Assembly (NCBI GenBank): GCA_013400155.1
Contig: VXBM01000002.1
Coordinates: forward strand, 62,001 to 126,000
Source: Helopsaltes ochotensis
Lineage: Eukaryota; Chordata; Aves; Passeriformes; Locustellidae
Direction: 5' to 3'
Length of the DNA: 64,000 nt
Both the position numbers and the translations under genes were made by a program. The notes beneath the pieces were generated by a model. That model saw nothing but the letters and a program-made list of their open reading frames with translations, did not search any database and was not told where the DNA came from. Shown piece after piece: positions 47,880 to 59,540 of this stretch; the stretch's first letter is position 1, and every line of letters begins with the position of its first letter.

Positions 47880-48020
47880 CGGCCTCTCCGTGCCGAGCGG
47901 GCCCGGGCACCCAGCGAGCCCGCCACGGCCCTGCCACACCGCAGCCGTCACCCTGGAACACGAATTCCTCCCGCACGTCGCGCTGCCTCCGCCGCTGGCC
48001 CGGTGGAATACCTGCTTTGT

Positions 48021-49700
48021 CAGGGGCTCCCTCAGGGAATTTAGCAGTATTTGGTTTTTGGGATGAGCGGCATTGCCCCTTTACTCTGATGGAAATGGGC
48101 TTACGCTACACAGCAGATATTACTGGATGCCATACTGGTGCCTCAGGAGATGTTGACTGTGCACATTTACATAAATCTAAAAATAAATAAATATACTCGC
48201 AAGCCTCCTCAATCAAAATATGCCACAGACAACTAAAAGATCTTGAATCAAATATTAATGTTGGAGATTTCTCCAGCCATTTTGTAATGCTTCCAGCTAT
48301 ATTTATTACACAATGTGTAATGCACTACCTTATTATAGTCCTGAGCTATCAGGAGTATCATCTTTTTTGATGGTCTCAAACTGGCTTAATAAAACTGGCC
48401 CTTTTCTGAGTGCCCAGGAGCAAGTACTTAAGATGGAGATGAGGTAGTCAGCACCTGCAGGCTGTGGCAGTTGTGACCAGGACAGTGCTTGCTGAACCAC
48501 AAGAAGGAATTGGTACTCATTAAAGGTCTTTTACTCTGGCATAGTAAGTCCCCTGTTTCGTATCTTAAACTGAGACAGGTGAGAGAATTGCGAATGTTTT
48601 CCCACGTATCTAAAATTTGTCCTCAATTTGCTCTAGTACATATCATGTCTGTCAGTTTTTTATCTCAAACTATTTTTGTTGTTTTACCTTCTGCAGCTTT
48701 CCCACTAGTAAATGTGTAAACTGAGTGTTTACTTCTTTGCTGCATTGTCTCCTTTTCCTTACTTTGCTATAAAGCTCCATGTCTTATAGAATTCATGTTT
48801 TCTAACTAAAAGAGGATGTGATATTATTCTTAGTGTTGGCAACCACAAGAGATAATGAATGTTTAAAAAGATTCTCTTGCAAATACGTGATTTGCAACAT
48901 CACTATGGGAACAAACCCAAGTTACTGGGCTTTCTAAATTTAATGAGGTTCAAATGTCCAAGGGCACCAGCTTTCAGGGGAAGAAGCAATGTCAGAGTGT
49001 GCAGAGGATAGTGTTTCTTAAGCAAAGGAAAGAAAATATCTTGAAAGAGGCTTCCCCCTTGAAGTGAATCAGGTAAAGTTAGTGGTAAGGAGGCAGCTGT
49101 GAATGTTCAAAAGGGATTAGATTCTTCCACAGATCGTGACTTTTAAGTTCAGTCACTGCAATACTATTTATGACGGTTATAGTCCTATATGGCAATATCT
49201 CAAGGACAACAATGATTCATCAATTCCAACTCTGCTTCTTCCAGAGACCAAACTGCAATGCAGCACATCACAAGACATACTATTCCTATTAGGTAGGAAG
49301 CAAGAAATCTTCAAAAACAGGAATGATGCAAAGTCCATTCAGTCAGCTTAAAGATTCCTATTGCCTCCAGTGAGCTCTGGATAAAGGCAGCTGTTGCAAA
49401 CAGGGAAGTTTTATTTGTCAGAAATTCCTTTTGCTGAAAATGACGTTCTGAGGTGGATTACTAAAACTGAAACAACCAATGCTTGCCCCTTGGAGTATTT
49501 CAGTGCTTTCTCTGCAGAGCTCCCCATGCAGCTCAGTTCTAGGGGTCTGGAGAGACAGTTCCTATGGCCACCAGGCAGGATGAATGTAAAGCTTCCTCCC
49601 AACTAAACAACCTCAATTCCCATCAAATACTTGCAGCTGTGCCAGCTGTGTCCATGGTAGCAAATACCAGCCTGTCCCATGCAATGGCTGGGCAATATTG
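48021..49700. other. Unannotated AT-rich stretch
   Basis: I see no exon chain leading away from the CpG island. Short frames only. Confidence 0.5.
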
Positions 49701-49756
49701 CTTCCTTCAGTGGAAATCCTAACCCTCCTCTGAGCTTGCTTGTCTTTCCCACCCAG

Positions 49757-49964
49757 GGCAAGATAGAAGTGGGTTCTTCGCAGGCTGCTTAGTAATATGA
49801 GTGGGATTTGTCATGAAGCTACGGCCTGGGTCGAGTCGGAGAGTCATTCAGTGCACAACCCACACATCAATTAGGATTTCTGCAAGATTCTGTGGGAAGT
49901 CACATGGTATCCTCTGAGAAAGATCCACCACTGCTTCAAACACAGCACAGCATTCTTTGGTCAG
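49757..49964 (+). other. Candidate noncoding exon between splice-like sites
   Basis: CTTGTCTTTCCCACCCAG (AG at 49755-49756) is a fair acceptor, and CAG/GTAAGT at 49962-49970 is a consensus donor, leaving 208 nt. All three phases meet stops early, so it could only be a lncRNA or untranslated exon. It lies 2 kb downstream of the CpG island on the strand the TATA box would favour. A minus frame over the right half (50033-49848) is unrecognised. Confidence 0.18.
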
Positions 49965-49970
49965 GTAAGT

Positions 49971-51995
49971 CCATATCTGCAGTTTTATGGTAAAAGTAAG
50001 TCCCCAGTCATCATTGTCCTTATGCTCTACCATTTCTTCTCCAAATATTTACACTTGTGTTCACTGTTTGATGTATAATACACCAACACTGTAGAGCAAA
50101 CACACACAAGTGGTGCATCTTGCTTTAGTACTACATCTGTCTTCTGCTAGATAGCAGTAGATGATTAGGCTTCTGCAAGCATTTTGTCAGCAAAGAAGAT
50201 GCAGTGATGTATTTACAGGAGATACTACAGTTTGTTTTGGTTTATTTATACATATACATATTAATTCCAGAAGAGAGATTCTACAACAGTACTTGGGGAA
50301 ATTCTCCCTAGCAGGCACCTCAGCCCCATGGTTCTCTTTGTCCCCAGTGATAAATGATGTGCATGACGTCAGCCCAGAGAAGACAGCAAGTTCTCCTGCA
50401 TTTGCAGAGCCTTCTTTACCTACACTGAATGTTCTATACCAAATGTTTAAGCATGAACTGATAATATGATATATCTTCCCCAAACTGGCCATTTGCTCAC
50501 ATGTAAAGAAAAAACCCCGTGTAATAGTGACACCTGGTGACACCTATTGTTTTGCTTATGCACGCACACCTCTTTTTCCTAATGTACTGTGTCACTGAAA
50601 ACTCCCAATCTATGCTATGTGATCGGGGGTAGAACTACAGAACAACACTCAAAGAATTTGGGATGATACTCTTTTCTTTGCTTTCACCTTTGTTATTGAC
50701 AGTAACCTTCATCAAATGGTTTACACACTGCACTGTCACGTTCAAGGTGATGTACAAGAGGCCACATGGTCCACCTGGAAAATAGATTTGTAGCTAGACA
50801 TTAATAAAAAATGAAAAATGCATTACACTTTCATCAGTTAAGCCCTTTTTCTGTACTCCACATTCCCTGAGCTAAGGACTGCATGTTCTTTGGAAGGTAT
50901 TCTGCTAACTTAACAGTTAAAAGATAGAAAGTTATTCTGGTTTAAAAACCCTGAACATCTAAGCCTCCAAGACTTCTTGTAAAGTTTCTCTGCCAATACA
51001 TGCTCAAAGTGACCTCATTTTTGTACGAAAGAAGATGAAAAAGCCTAGATGTGTCAGGAGGATACTAATAATAACCAATACTATTAGACATTGATCCCCA
51101 CTTTCTCAAAGTGTTTGCTGGGAAGTGCAGGGATTATTGTCAAATACTCTGAAGTTCTGCTACTGTAAGTTATCATTTGTGTCCATTATTAAATTAGCTC
51201 ACCACTGTGGTGGAAATCACTGCTTGTCTTCTTTGGTAACTACACTATGAGTCATCTAGGCCATGGATTGTGTGAAATCCTATTGGAAAATCCTGTAAAA
51301 ATTATGTGGTGAAAAATACTCTTTTTAGAGTATTTTTCTGTAGACTCAAAGAGGACTACAGTGAAAGGGGAATTAGTTTTTAGTTTTTATTTTGATATGT
51401 TGACAAAAGTGTTTGGGGAGATGAGTAAAATGGCAGTGCAGATACAATAGCACAAGCCACATTGCCAAGCTTTCACCACTTGACTGCTTCCCTTGGTATG
51501 TTTTTACTGGTATTTTGTTGAACTCGGTCATTGTGCTTCCTGCTATGAACTGGTTAAAGAGAAGATTATAATACAGTGATGGCAAAGGCAAAAAATATGA
51601 AGTGCATCTCAGCAGAAAGAAAAAGGAGAGAATAGCAGGTGTAAAAAGATAATTTTCTTTGTTAATTACCCTAACCTCTTTTTTTTTTTTAATTCCCTGA
51701 TTTCCTTGTTCTTGGACCTCAGATTCCAGCACTCATTTGAGGTATTTTAAGACTAGCAAATGTGTCATGCTGACCATGCTCCAGTGTCTCAGCAAAGTGT
51801 TTGTGGCCTCTCCTCAGTGCTCGGCTCTGTCTCAGCTGGAAAGGTCCTGCATGTGAGCCGGGACTGCTCAGGTAGCGACCTCTGTGCTCTCAGAGCACGG
51901 GGACATAATAAAGATGCACCTGGAGACAGGCTTCCTATTGAAGAATAATGGAGAGGTCACCCTGAATGCCTGTTGCCAAGAAGGGCTGAGCTAGG
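49971..51995. other. Unannotated AT-rich stretch
   Basis: The frames at 50161-50543 overlap on both strands and are not recognised. The minus frame 51373-51732 is low in complexity (Lys, Phe and Leu). I see nothing else. Confidence 0.5.
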
Positions 51996-51998
51996 GTC

Positions 51999-52021
51999 AT
52001 TAATGATAATTAATCATTAAT
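51999..52021. promoter_or_regulatory. Palindromic homeodomain-site cluster
   Basis: Arms ATTAATGAT and ATCATTAAT are exact inverted copies around AATTA, packing several TAAT cores into 23 bp; the next bases extend the run (TTAATTAAAC). Such symmetric sites suit homeodomain dimers. AT-rich chance matches remain possible. Confidence 0.4.
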
Positions 52022-53085
52022 TAAACCAGGCATGATACACTGGAAATAGTATGTTAGCTACTCCATTCTCTGGGAAATCTTCTCCTCTGGGTTAAACCGG
52101 CTCATGCAGCGGTCGTGCCTCCTGTGTGAAAGATGTGTCACTTCTGGGAGATCCCAAGCCTCTCAGTGAAGTTGTGGAAGCAACAATCTTCGTGTTGATT
52201 GAATTTTCACTTAATTTAATTTCGTTGGAAATCACAGATGGTGTCACCCAGCAGCTAGAGGCTAAAAAGGGGCACTTTACAAACTGAATAAAAAACTTAT
52301 TAAGTTATAATAAGCATCAAAAGCAAATGGAGGTGAAAACTTTACTGCAAACAACTTATTTACACACACAGCAATCCTAAAATTGAATTTCTTTTATTTA
52401 GGACTTTAATCAGGCTCTTGATAAAGCAAATTATTCTAATATGATGCAAACCCCTGTTTTCTTATGAATGAGACTGGAAATGGAAATAAGGAGCACAATA
52501 ACGCTAAACTATGGAAAGATGAGAATGGTTCAGATGTAAAGTTTAGATACACAGTTTATTTTTAGAAGTGAGGAAAGAATAAAAAGAATAAAATATTAGT
52601 GTTCAGTAAAGACACTAAACTTTCTTCCCTAAATGAGCAGAGATGGTGTGGTCAGTGTAACAGGTTGCTTTGAAGACCTAAAACTGCAGTGTGTGAACTT
52701 GCCCTTCCATTTCTCACCAGCCTTTCCCCACCTCTTGGGGAGTGAGTGGCAATTGTCACAGAGTAGGGTGTGGGAAGTGTTCCCCAAATCAAAACAGCCC
52801 GCTCCGAAAGCCCTGACCAGCCCAGGCACGTGCACGTTACATTCTGTCAGGCTGCAGCCCAGGTAATGTGCAATTTTTCTGTGGTTTTAGTATTCACCTA
52901 CCACTCCTCAAAATGACATAATAGTTACTCAAGGGCACTATGTACTAATAGGTGTAAATATTAGCTGGGAGATAGCATGTCAGGGAGAGAAACTTTAAAA
53001 GGACAGGCAAGGATGTTGTTTTTTAGTCTGTATAAACTGGGAAATGAACATCTACCATTATTGGAAATTAAAAAAACCTTTCTGT
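52022..53085. other. Unannotated AT-rich stretch
   Basis: I see nothing to annotate. The overlapping frames at 52629-52866 are not recognised. Confidence 0.55.
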
Positions 53086-53320
53086 GATTGAATGGAACAT
53101 TATTGTCCCTCCTCTGATTTTCTACATGATCATTTTTGGAGAAAGGACCAATAAATTTTAAGATAAGCCCTGCTCACCGATGTGTTATTTATTCACCCAG
53201 TTAACAGCCATTTCCTGTAATCAGTATAAACTGATCAATCTGCCATAATGAGGATGGAGCCAGCAGCTTCCTGGCCAGGGATGAGTCTGTGTCTCTTCTA
53301 ATCTGCAGACATAACATATT
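53086..53320. promoter_or_regulatory. Candidate noncoding regulatory segment
   Basis: SOX-like words (ACATTATTGTCCC near 53097, GACCAATAAA near 53147) and a GATA word (TAAGATAAGC near 53159) occur near a kept CpG (CTCACCGATG near 53174). No frame crosses it. Low-confidence call by eye. Confidence 0.18.
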
Positions 53321-54845
53321 GGAAGATTGCTACATTGCCACATGCTAAGCAGTGAGAACACAGTAGTTTTCTCCTCTGCAAGTAGATGGCTAAAATAACG
53401 TATGAGGACAATAGTTTGTGGGTCACTTGTACCATTAGTGCTATAAGAAAAAGTCTGGTTTGGAATTATTAATTAGTTAATTAGTTCTGACAGTAAAAAA
53501 CCTATTTTTCAGTTTCCATTGTAATATAACTGCTACAACTAATGGATGATGTTTAAAAACAGATCCACAAAGATATTAAGAGAAATGATTTTTGACCCTC
53601 CACAGAAAAATGCTTTTATTAGTGCTGTAAATACCTCTGCTGAACACATGGATGGGGGCAAGCTACAGAGCAAATGAGATTTAGTGGAAATAAAAGGGGG
53701 GATCAAATAGTGCTTTGTTCCTATGGAAGAGTAAACCGGTAAATAACGCAACAAAAAATCCTGCTCCTTGATTCCAGGAGGCCCCATGGCCTGTCTTTCT
53801 GTACTGGTACATTTGTTGGTGGGCACAGAAAACATGTGATTTTTATGACCGTTATGGGATTCAAAATAGACAAGAAGTAACTGAAATATGTGCCAAAAAG
53901 ACAGTATTATCATACAGATTTGTTGAAATCTGTCATATTTACATTTCTAATGTGGATTTTGGTTTAGAGGAAACACAGAAAATAAAGACCAGTAAACATC
54001 CAGAAATTGTTTTGGGACACTACATCAGCATCTCTGATATTTGCTTATGAAATTAGGCTAGATTTCTCTTCTTTTTTGGGTCACTATTTCAAAACACTCC
54101 TTGCACACCTATTTAAAGTCTTCCCCAAGCCCTGAAAACTTTACAGGGTTTTGCAGTACTGTTGCTTAGCTGCTTAGTGTTCACTTCTTACAAAGTTTTC
54201 TATTACCAGGAGACATTATGCTGCAAAATGAATAGCATGTCCATCCAAATAGTGACTCAATGCCCACCTTCAACCAAATAAAATGTGATTTTCAATTTAT
54301 TCCTTTTCAATGTGAAGGGTCTGATCCCATAAAAATGTCTGCAGGCATTTATGCTTAATAATGTAACTAATTCTGCTGCAGTCGATGGGGTTTGGTGGTA
54401 TCAGTCCTTGATAAGCTAAAGCTGCACAACTCAATGCTACAAGATGGAAAAGCATTGCTTACTACAAGGTGTATTAAAATTATGCCAGAAATTACTTTAC
54501 TGAATGTTTACTTAAAACCAGAGGCACTCAGTGCCATAAATACTCTGTGAAATGCAGTGCTCACAGCCCAGAATGGCTGCATGCGTGCTGCTCAATCTGT
54601 GAAGGACCAGGTTGTTCCTGGGACTCTGAACACATGCAGTTGATTCCACAGGTCAGATACAAATCTTCCTTGTGTCTGCATTCCTGTCCACAGCTGTACA
54701 CACCCAAATAAGAGCAAATTCCTGTAACCGCTTGTTTTAGAAAACAGATCCTGAACGCAATGCTTTGGGACCGAAACAGAAAGGAACAGTCTTTAATTAT
54801 ATGATGTGACAGGATTTTCTGTCTCCAGGGAATAGTCCCTGGTTA
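53321..54845. other. Unannotated AT-rich stretch
   Basis: The minus frame 53539-53913 (124 codons) is hydrophobic and unrecognised. I see nothing else. Confidence 0.5.
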
Positions 54846-54849
54846 CTAA

Positions 54850-55230
54850 TGATGCCTTGAGAAGGCTGACCTGGAACAGAGACTAGACAGAGCTAAGACA
54901 ATAAAGGAGGTATTTATTAAAAGGCCTTAAAGGGTACACTCCGGGCAGTACAAGAGCCTGGCCAGGGCTACACCCAAGGAGAACTTAAAATGGTCACAAA
55001 ATGGATGACAGATCACAAAGCCCCACACTTTTAGAAGTTTTGATTCATTTGCATATTGGGGTTAATTGTCCAATTACAGCTTCAGGTTGTGAAGTCCCAT
55101 CCTTGTTTTTTTCTCTTCAGTTCACCGCTGTTTATACTTTTGGGCCTGAAAACTTGTAACGGTTGTCCTTGGTCTCAAGCTGGAAAGGGATTGTTTTGCC
55201 TACCTACTCTGTGAAGAGAACTGACCAACA
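54850..55230 (-). mobile_element. Solo LTR of an endogenous retrovirus
   Basis: The 381-bp element starts TG and ends CA on either strand. It is flanked by the 4-bp repeat CTAA (54846-54849 and 55231-55234), a target-site duplication of the length usual for class I (gammaretrovirus-like) elements. Read on the minus strand it begins TGTTGGTCAG, has a TATAAA box at 55136-55131 and a poly(A) signal AATAAA at 54918-54913 about 215 bp further on, and ends AAGGCATCA. No internal viral genes or second LTR are present, so recombination has left a solo copy. It also carries a POU octamer (55047-55054). Confidence 0.75.
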
Positions 55231-55234
55231 CTAA

Positions 55235-58200
55235 GTATGAAGCTCAGAGTTACACACCTAGGCAGCACAGAATCTAAAAAATATGAAAGCTAAAACTTAA
55301 AGGCATCAGTCAGAGTGAAGGGCCATTGTTAGATACCCAAAAATTGAGAGCTACCAAGAACTGGAGGACTGCTGACAGCCCCACCACTGAGGAGACACTA
55401 AGAGCTGATAGTGTTTTAGCCTCCTACGACAGCAGGATTCTCTCTTACTGTAATCATCCCCTTGCAGGGATGTGAGCTGTGGCTTCACCTTGCTAAGCAG
55501 CAGCTGGCCTCAGAGGAATGAACAAACACTCTCTTAGTGGCACATACATTTCTATGCACAGCAATGCACTCAGTTTCTAGGCTGAAAAGTGCCATGAGAA
55601 TGCAAAGAGCTATTAATATTAAAATTGTGAGTCTAATAATTTATATGCTGCTTTCTCATCATCTTGCAAAATGTCCCCAGCAGCAAATGTTATAAGTCAT
55701 GACATTAAATGTTCTTTAGAGAAGTGCACTTTTTTTTTAACAAATAAGACTCTCCCCCCTAAAAGTCACTAACAAAAATTGCAGCATGTCCAAAAGGGGC
55801 AGGATCTGCCTGTTAGCTTTTGAGAACATGCAGTTCATTTCAGCTGTGCTATCCTTTATGAAATCTCATGTGATAAATCTTACAACTCAGATGGGTTTCA
55901 CTTGTTTGCCAATGAATTTGGAAAAGGGCTTATAGCGGTTAGGAGTGTAAATACAATTAGATTTTAAAATTATTCAAGAATAATTTTAAAGTTCCCATGA
56001 GATTTCCATGTTAACTCAAATGGATTTTACTTTCTTTCAGGATTCAACTGCTTCTAGGAAAGCTTTGGTGAGCAGATAATGTGACACCTACTCCTATGTG
56101 AGAATTTGTGGACAGATCTAAATTACTTAATTACAGATAACCACTGTAAACACTTAGTAATGTGCTTTTAAGATAATGAAAAGAGTATTCATCTTAGTTT
56201 TTAAAATCTCAAATATAGCTACATTTACAAGTTCACTTTAGCTCTCGACAAATATCCTTTGTCTTTACACCAGCAGCTGGTCTAATTCTGCACATCTGCA
56301 TCTGATGCTGCTCTGGGGCTCTTCCCCTGCTTTGCATCCCTGTCGTGTCAACACTGTTTGATGTTGCTGGGGGAAGAGGGCAAGGGTCAGTTCTTTTACT
56401 GATGAGATGTAGCTGTTGGCTCCTTGAGATTAGGTTACACTAAAGTTAGAAGCATGAAGGAAGGTAAAATTCCTATCTCTAACCAATGCACCTTCTCATA
56501 CTACAGGGATGGGTGTTCTCAAACTGAAGAAATCAGCACTGCGACACAACTGGCTTCACTGGTGTGTTAGAAAAGACAAATTGGAGATGGGAACGTTTGA
56601 AAACACTGCCCCTTGCAGAGGCCCAGCACCCTCCTCACCCACCTCAGGCTGATCTGCCTGAAACCCTGCTGTGAGAGATGGTGTCACACCCTCACTTCTC
56701 CCACCTCACTCTGCATATCCAGCAGTATTTTAAATGTGTCAGGAATTGCACAGAGAAACTATTTGCCATTGACCGACATAATCCACAGACAAAGAAGAAT
56801 CTGTGTGAGAATAATTTGATCACAAACTATCAATGCAGTTGTCATTTTTTGCTCTGGGTTTGGGCGAGCACCTGTCAGTGAAGAGTCCTGACTCAGGACT
56901 GAGGCCTCCAGATAATACGGATGTGTGCTGGCTGGCTTCCTGCAGCAGCACAGCACTTTTTCAGGAGATAAAGGGAATAGGAAAAAGGCTTCTCAGAAAA
57001 TAACTGCTAGAGGATTGTTTTTGAGTTGCTAGTGATGAGCAGTCCAGATATCAGCTGACAAATATTTACTGCAGAAGCTCCAAGAGTTAAAAGCTCATTC
57101 CTCTTAAGTAGCTGGACATGGTATTTCTACTGATTTCTTCTTCTCATATGCTATCTCTTCACCTCCATAAAAGATATCATGGGAATTTTACCAGCCTTAA
57201 CCTCTTGTCTCCCCACAGCTCTACCCCAGGTAGGAGTTGACCTTTGCTAAGTGTTCGTGCTGCCTTTAATGAGAGAGGATGTGTTGTATATAGATCTTTC
57301 TGAAAATCCATGAAAAAAGCCTGTTGCCCAGTAATAAATGGTCCAGTTCACCTTCCTTTGCTCATGATGGGGAACATCCACCCTTCCAGGTGGTCCTCTT
57401 GCTTGCTCTCTTTTTCCTGAGAAAAGAAACATGACATAACATGGATGAAGGTATAAGGCAGGCCAGGAGGCTCTGTGGATGGTTCCTCCAAGGGAGAGAA
57501 CCCACAGGGCTCTCCAGCAGACCCGGTTTCACTGAGTAGCTGATTTTCCTGGGGTTTTCCTGCAGTCATCTTTGCTGTACAGTGACATATGAGGCAGACA
57601 CTTGACCTACGCCTGCTATTTAATTAAATGCACTTCGCCACCTTTTCTCTTTGTGTCCGTGTCGTGATCCATGTAAGGATAGACAAAATACAGTGTTGTT
57701 AATAGGCAAAACTTATGAAGCTTAAATGGAAGATTTGGCTGGTTGTCTTTAATTAAATGGGCATTAATACTATGCAACATCCTAACTCTGAATGTGAAGG
57801 CATTAAAATAATTAACTGGTCTAATCTAGGTTTAAGAGGCTTGAAAAATAGGTTGAAAATAGGTGCCAGTATGACAGTATATCCCTGTGAAGGTGACCTT
57901 AATTCTAGATACTGGAGCAGCTGCAGCATGCTGCTACATGCTGGGGACATGAGAGCACCTGACTGTGGCACCTGGATGGTGAGTGCTGGCAGAGGAGAAA
58001 GCAGCAGATGTTTAATCTTATGTATGATTAATCTAACGAGAAAATATGATGAAAATTATTCAAATCACTAGAATAATGTTCGTGTATCACAGCAGCAGCA
58101 TAAGACTGATTACAGATTTAGAATTTTCTTTAGGATGGTGTTTAGCCATAAGTGTAGGAAGACATCTTGTCAAAATGATATTTTATTCTGACCTTGTAAA

Positions 58201-59280
58201 TAAGACAAAAAATGCTGATAAATGACTGATCTTTGTTTGTTGACAATCACATGATGTCACAAGATATTCCTATCCCTCCCACTTAGGAAACAACCACTGC
58301 TTTTCCTGTGTGTTGGCCCTTGACACCAAACCCCAGTTCCAGCAGGAAATCAAACAATCCAGTTGTAAATAAACTCTTGCCACAGAAACCACGCTCAGGA
58401 AAATCATCTCATTTATACTTGCTTGGTAAATTTGCCATCTATTGATACCCCCACACTAACAAAGGTTTCGCTGAGTTTAACACACATGTTGTATAAAAAG
58501 TAGAACTGCTACAAAACTGATGTGGAAAATAATAATTAAAGGCTTTTGTTTTTCTCCAATTTGTTAAAAATTGTTGGGATTTGCTAACATTTCTAAGTAG
58601 TGCAGTATAACAGAAGGAGGTTGAACAGTTGGTCCAATGATGTGCATTCTGCCTAGGTATGATGAGTCAATTTTCTACAATCTCTAGTCTGATCCTATGA
58701 CTTGCATGCTTTAGGTATGTAGAGTATGTAGAGCATCTTTTAGTGAGCTAAAGTTATTTCTTCAGAAATCACAAATGAAAGGAAGAATAAAGAAAGCTGC
58801 TCAGGTATTCCCCCAAAGCTCTGGGCACCACTCTAGAAGAAACCGAATCCACTAAAATAAGCAATTTCCACTAGTTACTAGACTTGGGTGTTAACACCCA
58901 CTGAGCATACACATTTTAGGCCTTCTGGAAAAAAACTGACTCATTGTTTATCAATCTAAATAGAGCAACAAAAAGGACAAACAAATGCATTTCATTTTAT
59001 CTTCCTCCCTGAAGAGGACTGTCATTATCACATGTGTGTTCAGGCAGTCAGATCTAGTAATTTCTTTTACATGGGAACTTAAATTCTGAATAAATTAAAT
59101 TGTGTCCATGCAAATCACACTGCTGTTAAACAACAAATCCTAAATTATAGTACTTAACAACAGTCATTAATGCCTGGAAGATCTGATCACCCTGTTAATC
59201 CTGGGATGCAAAAAATTCAAAAAGAATGGCAAGGAAAGGAGAGGAAAGTGCATCTCTAAATCCTGTGGTGATCTCAGATG
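55235..59280. other. Unannotated AT-rich stretch
   Basis: Four kilobases with only short frames (the longest about 104 codons at 57757-58071) and no recognisable repeat, island or RNA. Confidence 0.55.
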
Positions 59281-59540
59281 TCCAGAGTACAGTGGCAATC
59301 TGCAGGATTTTTGTCTTTATTTATCAGACTGCATAATCTAATTATCTCTCATTAGTCCAAAGCTGATTATTTCATTTATCTTTGTATATGTGACAACAAA
59401 AGGCTCTCTTTAATTAAGCAGATCAGCAATTAGCTGTTGTTTTATAGGCAGTTTTAAACATCCCTGTACAAGTAGCATGCAGCATGATTGCAATCAGATG
59501 CTTAGGGAAGAATTGTAGATGAGGACATTTTGATTTACAG
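59281..59540. promoter_or_regulatory. Candidate homeodomain/POU-rich element
   Basis: Dense TAAT/ATTA and TAATTA words (CATAATCTAATTATCTC near 59331, CTTTAATTAAGC near 59408, CAATTAGCTG near 59427) and a TGCAATCAG word near 59488 occur without any frame. Picked by eye only. Confidence 0.2.

Larger units (their letters stand above)
46616..48020. promoter_or_regulatory. Large CpG island
   Basis: Two CpG-dense cores, about 47040-47300 and 47555-48015, are joined by a less GC-rich bridge that still carries CpGs (AACCGCGCGG near 47339, CTCGTCACAACGAAC near 47363). A weaker shoulder runs from 46625. It is by far the strongest CpG signal in the window. Frames of 92-143 codons open on both strands in several phases and none is recognised, so the product, if any, may be a 5' untranslated exon or a lncRNA. 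Possible donors such as GGGGTGAGG near 47112 exist. Direction is undecided; the TATA box at the left edge would favour the plus strand. Confidence 0.65.

Noticed and set aside
47520..47976. Frames of 120-143 codons on the minus strand near 47.5-48.0 kb as a gene
   Set aside because: Three overlapping phases are all open because of GC-rich sequence and the CAGCA repeat. The product is Ala/Pro/Gly-rich without a domain.
48441..48475. let-7-like microRNA (TGAGGTAGT)
   Set aside because: Only the seed-like first nine bases agree, and no hairpin partner follows.
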